In this document: one piece after another, positions 41,395-41,483 of the stretch
Position numbering within the stretch: the stretch's first letter is position 1
Layout of the letters: the number at the start of each line of letters is the position of its first letter
Source of the DNA: an uncultured Lachnospiraceae bacterium
GTDB lineage: Bacteria > Bacillota > Clostridia > Lachnospirales > Lachnospiraceae
Direction of reading: 5' to 3'
Length of the DNA stretch: 41,483 bases
Assembly (NCBI GenBank): GCA_947565305.1
Contig: CANOFO010000016.1
Location: forward strand, 1 to 41,483
Translations under genes and position numbers: made by a program
Notes under the pieces: model-generated
What the model was told of the DNA's origin: nothing
Database searches by the model: none
What the model saw: only the letters and a program-made list of their open reading frames with translations

Positions 41395-41483
41395 ATCTTA
41401 TAGGATTCGGGTGTAAAAAGGTGGAATAAAAAATTTATACTGGCAATTTGCACAATTGAATAGAAGGAATTGTGACTTGTTCC
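41395..41483 (+). other. Untranscribed or leader sequence at the window edge
   Basis: 89 AT-rich bases with no gene. The first 11 belong to the TTTTATCTTATAGGA 15-mer shared with 25437-25451. Whatever gene follows is outside the window. Confidence 0.5.

Overview
The window looks like a chromosomal segment of a Gram-positive anaerobe of the class Clostridia, most likely family Lachnospiraceae. This is an inference from gene content: rubrerythrin, a flavodoxin-like protein, a DUF1002 secreted protein, PadR-DUF1700-DUF4097 and LytTR-DUF3021-ABC cassettes, a CUT1 sugar transporter without its own ATPase, AGGAGG ribosome sites and vegetative TTGACA/TATAAT promoters. Genus cannot be fixed by eye. 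No phage, plasmid, IS transposase or CRISPR array is seen. The region is mostly ordinary core and accessory chromosome, with short palindromic or MITE-like repeats between genes.

Layout. 1-3.2 kb: the end of an unknown gene, then a glycosyltransferase, a papain-like/NlpC-type protein and an MprF/YbhN-type membrane protein. 3.2-10.5 kb: pncB on the minus strand; then on the plus strand a trigger-factor-like lipoprotein, asnS, a large secreted LamG/InlB-repeat protein and a DUF3089 lipoprotein. 10.5-18.7 kb: a 162-bp inverted-repeat element; two divergent DHH phosphoesterase genes (NrnA-like and recJ) whose -35 boxes overlap; a soluble MCP-like coiled-coil protein; an alpha/beta hydrolase; a DUF1002 protein; an AraC regulator; and a minus-strand membrane protein.

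18.8-25.4 kb: a run of plus-strand genes: SAM methyltransferase, hslO (Hsp33), nadE, a DUF5685-like protein overlapping a DnaJ-TPR protein with a Cys/Gly tail, a flavodoxin and a rubrerythrin. This groups redox stress with NAD synthesis; with pncB the window holds both the entry and the last step of nicotinate salvage. 25.4-30.1 kb: a hairpin-rich spacer and a perfect consensus promoter drive padR-DUF1700-DUF4097, which meets tail to tail (2-bp gap) a minus-strand LytTR-DUF3021-ABC operon in which every junction overlaps.

30.3-41.5 kb: an orphan beta-type adenine DNA methyltransferase, a GNAT fused to a degenerate HAD-like domain, a bifunctional RelA/SpoT homologue, tRNA-Pro(GGG) on the minus strand, an L,D-transpeptidase, and a LacI regulator followed by a sugar ABC operon (binding protein, two permeases) with a consensus promoter, LacI-type dyads and a strong hairpin between the binding protein and the permeases. 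The most noteworthy unexplained signals are a shared palindrome (GTGAACNGTAAC) in two divergent intergenic regions, the 162-bp element, the nested hairpins before padR, the DUF5685/DnaJ pair with a possible leaderless start, and the three-gene surface-glycan-like cassette.
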